64,000 nucleotides of DNA from Gonapodya prolifera JEL478 (taxonomy: Eukaryota > Monoblepharomycota > Monoblepharidomycetes > Monoblepharidales > Gonapodyaceae), in NCBI GenBank assembly GCA_001574975.1, contig KQ965733.1, forward strand, positions 499,012-563,011, written 5' to 3'. Position numbers and translations under genes: made by a program. The notes beneath the pieces were generated by a model. That model was not told the origin of the DNA. It did not search any database and saw nothing but the letters and a program-made list of their open reading frames with translations. Positions 44,329-55,520 of this stretch are shown here, piece after piece. Each line of letters opens with the position of its first letter. Within the stretch, counting starts at the first letter, position 1.

Positions 44329-45072
44329 TGCAGGTGCGTGGATGTGTCTGGCTGAGAGGCAGGGCGTGCGATCTCGTGCGACCGGGTGCGCGGATGCAGC
44401 GACGGGATCGGGCGGGGCGGCGCAGCGGGAGAGTTGCGAGCGGGAGTGTGCGTGGGCGTCGCTCGTCGGGGTGTCCGCCTCGCGCTGGTCGCAATCGGTG
44501 GAATGTCGGGGCAAGATTGGGATTTCCTCTTTTGGATGTTTTCGGCCGCCACCCTATCATCCCCTCCTTTTTGTCTTTTTTTTTTCATCCCCCTCAACAA
44601 GGACTGGCGTAACGCTCATCACAGAAAACAGCAAAGACCGTTTATCCTTTTGGTATCTGCAACTGCGCGTATGCGTCAGTTAGACAAAGTGTCCGCCGCC
44701 GCTTGTGGAGATTGGCAAGCAAAAAAGAAAAGTAAATAATAAATAGATAGAAAAAAAATAGCGTGGATAGGTTTGGAAGAACTATGGCGCTCGGACTCTG
44801 GTGTGGAGTGGGTGCACCTCGGCTTCTTTGCACCTTGGGTTTTAGTGTGGCTAATACAAACGTTTCTGCAACATTGGCTTATGTAGCTCTTTGAAGTGCT
44901 TTTGTTCATCAACTAATGGCAAGTGGCTGGTCCGAAGTTCGCCTTGAGACAGGTGGTCAGAACGGCACCAGAACCGGCTAAACATTTCCCCCGCTCCAAA
45001 ACACAGCCGACTGGTCTCCCCCATCCCATCGCTCTCTATCCTCCCCCCGGTTTCCTCCTGCCCCTCGAAAAG
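44329..45072. promoter_or_regulatory. Divergent promoter region, GH16 / myosin V
   Basis: About 744 bp between divergent starts. It includes an A-rich patch around 44728-44760 (aaagtaaataataaatagat), which would be TATA-like for the myosin gene. A pyrimidine-rich tract (cctccccccggtttcctcct, 45039-45058) lies shortly before the myosin ATG. Open frames on both strands here are shadows. Confidence 0.45.
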
Positions 45073-48000
45073 ATGGCCGCTGCGCCATCTGATCTGAATT
45101 ACTATGTGGCGGGCGTGAAGGCGTGGTTCCCAGACTCAGAGGTTCGTTTCATTTGCTGCATTGTTGATCACACCACTTCCATTGAGTCGGAGGGTCTCCC
45201 GGGACCCCAATCCACCGCCCATGTCCTGATGCTTTGCCGTCTGCACTTTTTGTCGCTCATCTGTGCCGGATTCCACCCTCTTCACCTGATATTATCCCAA
45301 ACCCTCCCATCTTCCCATCTTCCCACCGCCACCGTTTCCTGCTCTCCGATCCGCCGACACACCAGTCCGTCTGGGTCTCCGCGACGCTGAACTCCAAAAC
45401 CGTCGACCCGGATGCGGACTCGCTTCGGCTCGTGTTCACGCGGGACGCGGAGGATGTTTTCTCCCCCAAGGCGGGCACTCCCAGCGGCGGCGGGGACCAA
45501 TTGATCTTCTCCTGCAAGCTCTCGCAGCTGCGGAGCCCCGGCTGGGCGCAGTCTTTGCCCCCGTTGCGGAATGCGGCGATTCAGGAGGGCGTGGATGATT
45601 TGACGCTCTTGTCGCATCTCAATGAGCCTGGAAGTAAGTTGAGCTCGGTGCAAGCGAGGTGGATGAAGATGTTCTGCTCTTGGCGGATGAGAAGTACCGG
45701 ACAGGAAGTCCGCTTTGTGGCAAGCGTGCTGGAAAGAACTGCTAAGTGTTCAAAGTCACACAATCCTCATCTTCATCGTTCACCACCCAGTCCTTCACAA
45801 CATCCGCGTCCGATTCGTCGACCTCGGCCAAATATACACATACTCTGGGATCGTGCTTATTGCCATGAACCCTTTCAAAAGCTTGCCGCTGTACACAGAG
45901 GAGGTCATGAGGGCATGTAAGTGTGGACTTGGAACAATCCAATTCACAACGAACTCCCCCCTCCCCAACCCCCACCACCCGCCTTGAGCTATCATTGACC
46001 CACACCTGTCCTTTAGATTCCCAACCACACCCGTCCCGCACCCTCCCACCGCACCTGTTCGCCATCGCCTCGGAGGCCTACTCGGACCTGAAGCGGTCCG
46101 GGCGGAACCAGACGATCGTATGTTCGGGCGAATCGGGCGCGGGAAAGACCCAATCTGCCAAATACCTGATGCGCTACTTCGCCGCCGCCGAGAGCGCGTC
46201 CGGGGCCGACGACGACTCGTCCACGGGGGGACACTCGCGGGCCAATTCGGTCGCGAACGCGGCCGAGATGGAGCACTACCAGTCCGACGACCAGGAGCAG
46301 GGCTCGAGCGTGGAGCAGGCCGTGCTGGCGACCAACCCCATCACGGAGGCCTTTGGAAACGCAAAGACCACCCGTAACGACAACTCGTCCCGGTTCGGAA
46401 AGTACACGGAAATCCTCCTGGCGGTCCCGCGCGGGCACCAGGACCCGCGCCGGGGCGGGCCCTCGGAGTGGGCCCCACCGTCGCGACTGCAGATTGTGGG
46501 CGCGCGGCTGCGGACATACTTGCTGGAGCGGTCGCGTGTGGTGACGCAGCTCCCCACGGAGCGCTCGTACCACATCTTCTACCAGTTGTGTGCCGGGTGT
46601 CCCCCCTCCGAAAGGCGAGAACTGGGACTGGGATCGTGGGATCAGTACGAGTACCTCCGTCAAGGCGGGGAAGGGACGATCCAGGGCGTTGACGATGTTG
46701 CCGAGTTCCGCATCACCCAGGAGGCGTTGAGTGAAGTCGGCATCAGCATTTCGAAACAATGGCAGCTGTTTAGAGTATGCGCCGCGGTGCTTCACATGGG
46801 CAACATCAAGATCGAAGGCGCGGACAAGTCCGACGCGGCGCTGCGAGAGGATGACCCTGCTCTTGTGCAAACGTGCCAGCTGCTCGGCGTGGACAAGGCG
46901 GCGTTTCGAAGGTGGCTCATCAAGAGACAACTCAAACTCGGAGCGGATACCGTCGAAAAGCCCCTCACTGGACCGCAGGCGCTCGTGGCGAGGGACTCGG
47001 TTGCGAAAGTCGTCTATTCGGGTGTCTTCGAGTGGATTGTTGGTGTGGTCAACGCGGCGCTTGGGGGGAAAGCAGACGCACAATCATCCTCGGGTCCAAA
47101 CGGTTTTACCTGTCAGGATATGTTTATCGGAGTCCTGGATATTTATGGTAAGTGGTAGACATTTGCTCTCGCACTGTGAAGTTCCTGGAGTTGACGAAAG
47201 GTAAACAGGCTTCGAGTATTTCAGAAAGAACTCGTTCGAGCAGTTCTGTATCGTAAGTTTTTTCCCAACCACGATGTGCATTCCTTATTTTTACTGAGAA
47301 TCTTGATCCAATTCTCATTAACTTTCGAATATGCTAGAACTTTGCCAATGGTTAGTCTTCAATTGTGATCCGCTGATATTGGGTGCACTTCTCATTTCTT
47401 TTTTTGTTTGTTTGTTTGTATGTTTTAGAGAAACTCCAACAAGACTTCAATCTCCATGTCTTCAAACTTCAACAGCAGGAATACCTTGCTGAAGGACTCA
47501 AGTGGACAACTATCGACTTCAATGACAATCAACCGTGTATTGACCTTATCGAGGGACGCATGGGAATCTTGGATATTCTGGATGAGGAGTCCAGGCTCGC
47601 TTCATCCGACGACTTGAAATTCGCACAGAGGTTGTACGACCAGTTTGCACCACAACCTTCGGGACCAAAGTCTAAGGATCCAGCTGCTGCTGCACCACCC
47701 CAGAACTCGTTCTTTGAGAAGCCGCGATTCGGAAAGACCACGTTTACCGTGAAACACTACGCCGTGGCTGTGGCGTACGATGTGGATGGTTTCTTGGAGA
47801 AAAACCGCGACACCGTCCGCGATGAACAGAAGCAGATTCTGCTCGACTCAAAGTTCGATTTGTTCAAAGAGATCTTGTCAAAGAGCATGGCGGGCGACTC
47901 GCAAGCCGCCCAACCGCCCGCAGAAGCAGAGAAGCCAGGGCGTGTGGCTGGAAGGTTTCCTCCTGCAGAAACGGGGGGCCTTAGTCGGTCCAAGACGATG

Positions 48001-51000
48001 GGGAGAGGTGGTACTGCAAGTGGTCGACAAAAGACGCTCGGTAGTATTTTCAAGGCATCTCTGGGTGAATTGATGAAGACGATTCGGTCCACGGAGGTGC
48101 ACTATATCCGATGTAGGTCAACTCTGTTCCGTGATGTTGTATTGCAATTCGTCTGATTCGTTTGGTCATATGCCAGGTATCAAACCAAACCAGACCAAAA
48201 CGCCTTTCGGTTTTGAACCCGCCATGACTATGTCACAGCTTCGGTGGGTTATTGAACGCAGTTCCCCTCTAAGAATTTTAATTTTGATGTTGTTACATGA
48301 TCGTTCCAGGGCTTGCGGTGTTCTAGAAACCATCCGAATATCTTCAGCCGGCTACCCTTCACGGCTAGACTATGCGACTTTTGTCGAGCGCTACTTCATT
48401 CTTATTCGCTCAAAGTTCTGGAATTGGGAGGACCCGAAAGAATTCACATTTAACCTTGTGAAGGCGCATGTGACTGACGTGGATAAGTACGGTCTCGGGA
48501 AAACGAAAGTTTTTTTCAGAACAGGAATTCAAGCTGATTTGGGTACGTCACTCATGTTTCATGCGTGGCGACTAAAATCCTAAAAGACTCGCTTCATGCA
48601 GAAAAACGACGAACCGAGCGCTACAATGGTAGGCCACTCGTGTCAGAACTACGGTCTCATGCACCGTTTGCGAACAGTATTGTGCTCCTACAGGTGTTGC
48701 AACACTCTTCAAGAAGAGCTTCGACCGTCACATGATTCGGAAGAGAAGATGGCAAGCCGCTGTTTGTATTCAAAAATGTACGTCCTGTTTCAGACTGAGG
48801 GCCACCAGACAATTGAGATCCAATGTGTTTCTTATGTGCAACCAGGGTTTAGAGGATACTTAGCTCGAAAGCTCGCCAAACGCCTCCGTGCCGAAAGACT
48901 TATCCGCTTACGAATTATAGCCGAATATTGGCGAGGCTATGTGAGGCTGCAACAGATCAGGAAAATTCAAAAAGGCAAGTGTAACATCGAACTTCGTGCT
49001 CTTGTCTTCAGACTTATTTAGTTGAACAGCATGGAGGCAACGTCTTGCACGCCGGAACAACGTATCCCTCAAAATTCGGACCATGGTTCGAGCAATCAAG
49101 ACAGCCAAGAAATGGGCAGCTCCCGCGAAACGGCGCATCAAACTTATTGTGTATACGCAAGCTTGCGTGCGGCGATTCCTTGCCAAGAAACTTCTTAAGA
49201 AGTTGAAGTTGGAAGCGCGATCCATCAGCACGTTCAAGGAGAAAGCCAATCAGTTGGAACGGAAGGTGATTTTCAAAGTCATTCTTCCAATGTTTGCATC
49301 CATCAACCATATTTCCATTCCTATCCCAAATCTTACTACAAAATTTTCAGGTGTTCGAGCTTTCGCAAAAGGTCAAAGAACGGGATGATAATCTGGCAAT
49401 AATGACAGCACAGAATGCGCAGTACGAGATAACTATCAGAGCACTCCAAGAACATACCGACAGATTAAAGTTGCGGGTAAGAATGATGTTTATCATTTGA
49501 AAGTTGCCCACCCTGATTTCCAGACGATCTTGTACACATCCAGGTCACAGATTTCTCCGAGTCCACCGTCTCCAAGGGACAGCTCCAGCAAAAGGAGAAG
49601 CTCTTGGAGGAGAAGATCGAAGAACTTAAAATCTCAGAAGATGCTCGCAAACATGCACTTCAGACGAATGGTGATCTTCAAAGAACGATAAGAGAACTTA
49701 CAGAGACTCTGCGCCAACGCGATGCTGAAGTGCTTGATTTGAAGAACGTGATCGCGAAAGCATCCGATACAGAGTCATCAAAAGACTCGCGAATTCGGGA
49801 ACTTGAGGCGGAGGTTGCCCGTCTTAATTTCGAAGGGGCGCGCAGGGGTCTTGGGAGGACATCTTCGAACAAGAGTACCTTGTCAGCTTCCATGCAGAAC
49901 ACGGGGAGCAGGCGGCGCTCAGTTTCGCGTGGATCGCGAAATGAACGGAGTCGATCTCAAGCCAGACCACCCGGTCCGATTTTGGAGCACTCTTTCTCCA
50001 TCATTGCCGCGGGCGCTTCAATTGAAGAACGAGATTTTGAAGAGCCAATGGATCCGAATATGGAAGTGAGTCAAGTTGCAATTCGCGTGAGCCGTTTCGC
50101 ATGAAAAGAATGAACATTCACCCGCAATCAACAGCAAGCGCGTTCGATTTTGGACGACGATGTTCTAAAGGACATCATTATTCGGACGCTCATCGTAGAC
50201 TTGTCTGTTCCTGATGGTGCTCAAAGTCGGTCAGAAATTATGTATCCTGCTCAACTTATGGGAACTTTCTTGGACAATTTCATTCATGTGGGGCTTGTTA
50301 GTCGTGCGGAGCGAACAGTGAAGGAGGGTGTGCGTGCTATTGAGACAAGCGTCGTAAGTTACTTTCGTTCATATATTCACAGAAGCTGCCACTCTAACTC
50401 TGCGACAATAGAAACGAGCAGATGATAAGAAGTTTGTCTTTTGGATGGCTAATTCTTTCGAGCTATGGTCTATTGTAGATCACATCAAAGCGTTAGAAGT
50501 ATCCAAGGTGAGACAAGTTTGCGTTCTTGGAACAATTGAGCCCTTGTTCAATTGTTTTATGCCATGCAGTCTGACTCGGTGGAAGCTACCTTGGCTAAGC
50601 TGGAGGGAACTTCGAATGCTGCGTACCAGGGATTCTTGGCCGTGGTTCAGAATTGGCTTGCGTCATTACGAAAAAAGCTGGATAGCCTCGCTGTCGATGC
50701 ATTGATTGATTATGAAGGTTCGTAGCTGCGCTTAAATGGGTATTCCCTTCAATTCAAACTGTACTCTTACAGAGGTTCCCACCGCTGTGGCGTTCCGTGC
50801 ACAACCTCAAACGAGGAGCTGGTGGGGATTTGGATCGCAGACAAGTGTGAAACCTCGAACCATCCGAGACTTGGAGGCTTTCTTAAACCAGATTGCAACC
50901 TTGCTTAAAATTTTCTACGTCGAGCCGGGTGAGTCTTACAACCAAATTAACACTGAATATTGTCTCATTCGTTTTTTTTAAGTCTTGGCGGAGCAGATTC

Positions 51001-51524
51001 TTTGCGAGCTCGTGCGGATAGTCAGCTATCGCGCATTCAACGAGTTACTGACTCGTAAATCCTTTGCCAATTTCCGCCGTTGTGCACAGCTGCGTTTCAA
51101 TGTGACGAAGCTGTCAGAGTGGACCAAACAACGAGCACGAGAAGCAGATCGGTACATCGAGCCGCTACAAGAAGCGATCGAAATTCTTCAACTTCCGAAG
51201 AGAAGTGCCCGCGACGTGGACACAATATTGGATGTCGGTCGTCATCTCTCCGTTCACCAAATCAGACAACTCCTTTCCCTCTACACTTCGACCGATTTTG
51301 AGGACCCCGTTTCACCTGAGGTTTTCAAAGCGTTGAGTATTCGTCGACCAGACAGCGATAAGTTTGGAAACGCCCAATTCTTCCTCCCCATCTCGCTACC
51401 AATCTTGGAGGTCATTAACGTGTCTGCGAGATCGTTCGATGCTTTAGACCCTTGGATACCAGATGTTTTACTCGGCTCCGAGCTGGATAACAAACTACTT
51501 GAAGTTGACAACTTGCTCGGATGA
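45073..51524 (+). CDS. MYO2: Class V myosin heavy chain
   Basis: More than 20 exons span 6.4 kb. The N-terminal SH3-like fold is AWFPDSE joined to QSVWVSATLNSKTVD. The motor shows IRVRFVDLGQIYTYSGIVLI, P-loop GESGAGKT, switch I NDNSSRFGKYTE, and switch II DIYGFEYFRKNSFEQFCINF, followed by NEKLQQDFNLHVFKLQQQEY, the actin-binding EVHYIRC joined to IKPNQTKTPFGFEP, and the converter GLGKTKVFFRTG. IQ-type repeats follow (RGYLARKLAKRLRAERLIR, EYWRGYVRLQQIRKIQK, ACVRRFLAKKLLKKLK), then coiled coil (LERKVFELSQKVKERDDN). The dilute cargo domain runs from about 50150, with LMGTFLDNFIHVGLVSRAER and KFVFWMANSFELWSIVDHIK. It transports organelles and vesicles along actin. Loop 1 carries an extra Ser/Asp-rich stretch, and RGHQDPRRGGPSEWAPP is inserted after switch I. 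Confidence 0.95.
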
Positions 51525-51657
51525 TGCGAGTTCCCAATACTCAATTGCAAATTATGCAGTGACATACCTCATATAGCAATATTGGATCGTTTTTAATAGT
51601 ATGTGATGGTGCTACATCTATTATTTTCTACTTCCATTTTTTCAATTAAGGGCAGCT

Positions 51658-52382
51658 CTACGCGGACGTTGCGATGGTGTAAATGGATTTCACGGACAGA
51701 ACAATCATTCCTAGGGAACCCAGGTAGCTGACATATGCGACAACGCGAAGAAAAGATGTGTGGAAAAAAAAATTAAGACGAGACAGGAAAGGGAGCAACT
51801 AACCCGAAGAATCCATAGCTGCGCTTCTTTGGGTCACCTTGCGAGTAACCGCGCATATAAAAGACCCGACCCGCTTGGTACAACAGGCCCAGCCCGGCCG
51901 AGACAAGGGGATACTCAAACGCGGACAAGACTTGAAGAATTATGTAGGTGGGGTACTTCTCGACGGCTGGATGATGTGAAGGGGGAAACGATAGGGAGAA
52001 TCGAGGGAGCAAGGGATGTCACTTGATGCGATAAACAGGAAGAAGATTCGCCTCACTGTTCTGGTGTCCGCGCTGCACGCAATTGAATTGCCTTCCTTTC
52101 TCGCCGTGAGAGGCGTCAGCGTACAAGTACGGGAGTCTGTACGTTGGGAGCTGGGAGTATAAAACCGACGCATTAAGATTTCAGAACATGACTTACGGCA
52201 CGTCGTATTTCTTCCGCGCAGCTGAGACCACATTACCAAGCCATGTGTCGACCAGCACTGAAGAGAATAATGCGAAACAGACCGCCGCATGTGCGGGTTC
52301 CAACTTGGCAGTGATTGATCGGGTTACACAAGATCGTTGCAAGATGGTGATTCAAGCGTCTTACCGTGATTGAAATCGCCAT
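51658..52382 (-). CDS. MGST3: Microsomal glutathione S-transferase 3-like (MAPEG family)
   Basis: Five exons join in phase, complement(51658-51727, 51804-51966, 52057-52136, 52197-52303, 52365-52382), giving 145 residues, close to human MGST3 (152). The first exon codes only MAISIT. MAPEG landmarks are LVDTWLGNVVSAARKKYDVP (first loop), LYADASHGEKGRQFNCVQRG, then HQNTVEKYPTYIILQVLSAF, and GLLYQAGRVFYMRGYSQGDP KKRSYG. The FNCVQRGHQN-type segment and the R-V-x-Y-x-x-G-Y pattern are diagnostic. The enzyme sits in the ER membrane with four helices and conjugates or reduces lipid peroxides with glutathione. The stop is 134 bp from the convergent myosin V stop. No single open frame shows the whole protein. 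Confidence 0.92.
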
Positions 52383-52770
52383 TGAGTGGATTGGGTGGGA
52401 GCCGATGTCGACGAGTGTGTAAGTTCTTCGATTGGTTCTGCTTGCTTCTGACTTGATTTCGAATCGCCGTCGAAGCGGTAGAAAAGGAAAACGCAAAAAC
52501 TGACTTTCCCCACAGTCCGACGACACTTCCGTCACCGCACATTTAACCTGTTCAGATTATTTCCCGGGGTACCAGCAGGAATGCGTCCGATTCATGGAAG
52601 ATGACTAGATGCGAGTTTGCGAAACTATTTAGTGTAAAGAGATTGAGAGTCATCGTGATATTGAAGATTCCCTCCGAGGCAATGGTACAAATGGTAAATT
52701 GTTTGACGTGTAGTTATGTCAAAAACATGCGAATATGATTCAGTGGTTCTCGTCAAAGGTATCTGCAGGC
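52383..52770. other. Intergenic between MGST3 and ssSPT genes
   Basis: These 388 bp should hold the MGST3 promoter and the ssSPT gene's 3' end; both are on the minus strand. Overlapping minus-strand open frames extend into it from MGST3 but lack homology. I see nothing else. Confidence 0.4.
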
Positions 52771-53411
52771 TTATGTGCTTGGTATGCCGTGCGCTTCTTC
52801 AAGTGCAATTTTTACAGGTGTGGGAATTGCATTTATCCACGTGCTTTGCTCGCCGCCCAATAGATAGAGCAAGAACCGCCTTGTGCGATCGATAGATGAC
52901 GGTGCGTAGATTAGTGTTGCGTAGAGTGCCAAGGTCAGAACAACAAGGACGAGGGTATCTAAACAAGAAGGGGAGGGGCTAATTAACCATTGAAACGAGG
53001 TGCGCTACTTATGGGGGGGTATTGGGTGGTGGTTTACCGAAGTGAGCGGCACTTCGCGATACCGTTACGGCGAGAGCGGGTTCCGTCTTCCTCCACACAA
53101 GTGGGTGTTGGAACTGCACTTAGCGATACCGTTACGTCCAGAGCGGATTCCATCTTCCTCCACACAAGTGCCTACAACGGAAACTGTTAGAAACTCACTG
53201 AATATAGCGGCCTCCCAGGAATCTAACATGTAGCTGAAAGGAGGGAGCTTTGATAATGCCGAGTGCAGTTGATTCACGCATTCACGCACATTCCCGTTTC
53301 CACACGGTAATAGTAGTAAGCATCGCTAATCCTGCCCGTCAATCGGGAAATGGGGTTGGAGGACTTCGCTTGAGTTCTCTGGTACGAGAACGGCTTATGT
53401 GTCGATGCCAT
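52771..53411 (-). CDS. Small subunit of serine palmitoyltransferase (ssSPT/SPTSSA-like)
   Basis: Three exons join in phase, complement(52771-52958, 53199-53233, 53290-53411), giving 114 residues. The start is MASTHKPFSYQRTQAKSSNP; exon 2 is only 35 nt. The core YYYYRVETGIYMLDSWEAAIF N followed by TLVLVVLTLALYATLIYAPS lines up with human SPTSSA, where YYQYLLVTALYMLEPWERTVF N precedes a single membrane helix ending in YVFMP. Key shared features are the aromatic run, YML-[ED]-x-W-E and F-N before the helix. ssSPT subunits activate the SPT1/SPT2 dimer in the ER and set acyl-CoA choice in sphingoid base synthesis; yeast Tsc3 is a diverged counterpart. A C-terminal extension (LLGGEQSTWINAIPTPVKIA) is extra. 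The gene is invisible to a long-frame scan. Confidence 0.82.
53051..53170. repeat. Imperfect 67-bp-period direct repeat inside the ssSPT intron
   Basis: Two copies of a 53-bp unit, starting acttcgcgataccgttacg at 53051 and acttagcgataccgttacg at 53118, differ at only a few positions and both end cttcctccacacaagtg. They lie wholly inside intron 2 of the ssSPT gene (52959-53198). This looks like a local tandem duplication. Confidence 0.85.
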
Positions 53412-53602
53412 CACAAAGGAAGTCGCCTGAAGATGGTTCGTTGAATTTTAACGTCAAACCAATGAATTCTGCCGGTTTGTGGCGCCAAATCATACCAACA
53501 CCACAGAAGCGTCACGGGAGACTCATATAGAATAATGTAGAATGTTCTTTGCTGTTTCATGCTTTACTCTTTTCTTGCCCCCCGTAAGAAGTCTATCCTA
53601 AA

Positions 53603-55373
53603 CTAGTCAGCAACAACCTTCAACGTTGCACGATCTCTTTTCAGCTCATCGAGCTTCACTTGAGCTTCTCGAGTGAGTCGTATACCCTTTGAAAGTATGT
53701 TGTTTATTGCTTCACGGAACCATCACCAGCCTTGAGCCAAAACTCACTGGGACGGACAGAATTTTGAGCGCACTATTGGACGAAGCGGCTTTGATGAGTG
53801 GTAGTGCACCTTGGTCGTTAACTGTCGATGGGTTGAGTGTGAGAAGTTATCGCCTCACATGGAGGACGTACGGGCACCTCACTCACACGAATTTCTACCC
53901 AAATAAACTTCCTCCAACTTCCCCTCACCCACAACTTTCGCCAACGCCGCGGCTCCGGCATCTCCAATCCGACCCTCAGAGAGATCGAGCCACACCAATG
54001 CCGGATTCCGGGCTGCCCAGGAAGCCACTGCGGCCGCTCCAGTGTCAGTCAGGCCGTTCCGCGAAAGGTCAAGATGAGTGAGGGGGACGGAAGAGAGGTG
54101 TTGGCAAAGAGGAGGTACAGAACGCGGACGCAGATGGTTGGATCCTAGTACGCGCAGTGAGCTTTAGGGAAACGGTCGTTTCTTGGACGGGAGGATTCTT
54201 CCATACCAAGATAAAGCTTTTTTAGTGCGCTTGCTTTGATGCCTTCTCCGAGGGCGAGAGCTCCCACGTCTCCTATTTCATTTCGGTTCAGTTCCAGGAC
54301 TTCGAGTGTTGAATTTCCACGCAGTCCCTGCGCTAAAGATAGTGCGTCCACATCCCCGAGAGAATTATTTTGCAAGATGAGAACTCTCAGGGTCGAAGTG
54401 TACCCCAAGTAATCGGCAAGGGACTGCAAAGCTGGACTCGGTTGTGGAAGGTAGACTGGTGGGGAGGGCCCGCTACCAGTCGCCGGTGGTGGTGTGCTTT
54501 GTGTGGATGGAAGATAGCGTGGAGCACTCCCGAGGCTATTGCCACTGAGGTTCAGGTAGGTCAGGGTTCGGTTGGAAGCCAGTTGCTGAAATAGGGGAAC
54601 AGAAAGCTCCCCAAGAGAGTTTTGAGAAAGGTCGATATGAGAAATTGTTTTGTTTGTCTGTGAGTGGGATGGCATATTCATGAGTGGGGGCGAAACACGG
54701 CAAGGAAACACAGTGCACAGGGTGCAATGATTTAAAAGTGTCGCTGGTGCGCATTAATGTGCCGTCGGGCTCTTTCATTAATGGTGTTGGCATCGTCTGT
54801 CCCGTTTCGGTCCTTGAACTCACTGCAAGTGCCGCCGCCAGTGCTTCCACGCCCTTTGGCCCTCCTAGTCCCATGTTCGATAGTTGAAGTTCGCGATCAT
54901 TCCAATTTTGAGCTATGTACTGCACAGGCGTGATACCAAGTGTCCGGCAAGTCTCCGTGTAGGAGGAAGCAGAAGGATCTCGTCGATTGTAGAGATCTGG
55001 CGGTTTATAGCAGCCATTTGAGCACAAGGGTGGATTAAATGAATGCAAAATAACACCATTGATCGCTCTGACCCATTGACTCACCGTCCACTTTTCCAAA
55101 GTCGCCATCCCAAGAGAGATCATCCACCCATTCAGAGTGTTCTGCATCGGGAACCACTTGCTCCGCAGAGGGATTCTTCACTGCGATTTCCGCTATGGCC
55201 TTTCCTTGCTTCGAAGCGTCGTCTTCCACATTCGCATGCTCCTTTTTGTGGTGTGACTTCCCCTTGTGCTTCGCCCCACCCCGAACACCTCCTCGAGATG
55301 ACGTGCTTTTGCCAGGTTTCCGAGATGCTGCAGACGTCGGGCCAGCTGAATGCAAAGCAGATGGTGTTGACAT
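53603..55373 (-). CDS. Leucine-rich repeat protein, ribonuclease-inhibitor type
   Basis: About seven exons on the minus strand. I chose the start MSTPSALHSAGPTSAASRKP; a start 72 nt upstream is in frame. The head is basic and disordered (GGAKHKGKSHHKKEHANVED), then acidic and Trp-containing (SEWVDDLSWDGDFGKVD). The next part holds TLGITPVQYIAQNWNDRELQ. LRRs follow: ISHIDLSQNSLGELSVPLFQ, RTLTYLNLSGNSLGSAP, STLRVLILQNNSLGDVDALS, STLEVLELNRNEIGDVGALA, LTHLDLSRNGLTDTGAAAVA and ALVWLDLSEGRIGDAGAAAL. The L-x-x-L-x-L-x-x-N-x-[IL]-x-x-x-G-A pattern with long helices is the 28-residue RI/NLRC3 type. It ends with a charged helix (LTREAQVKLDELKRDRATLK). No enzymatic or nucleotide-binding domain is seen; the role is unknown. 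Confidence 0.8.
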
Positions 55374-55520
55374 TTTTCTCAGTTCCCACAGGGAGAAGTG
55401 AAGCAACTTCGCACATCTTCGCACATTTGCAATGTAACATTTCATTGTGATGCAAAAAAGTACATATACCGTGTAGATTCTAATCTACAGCACGTTGGAT
55501 TTCCTCATTAAGTAAAAGTG

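Noticed and set aside
46013-47083. Minus-strand open frame of 356 codons
   Set aside because: Antisense to the P-loop and switch regions of the myosin motor in GC-rich sequence; no domain of its own.
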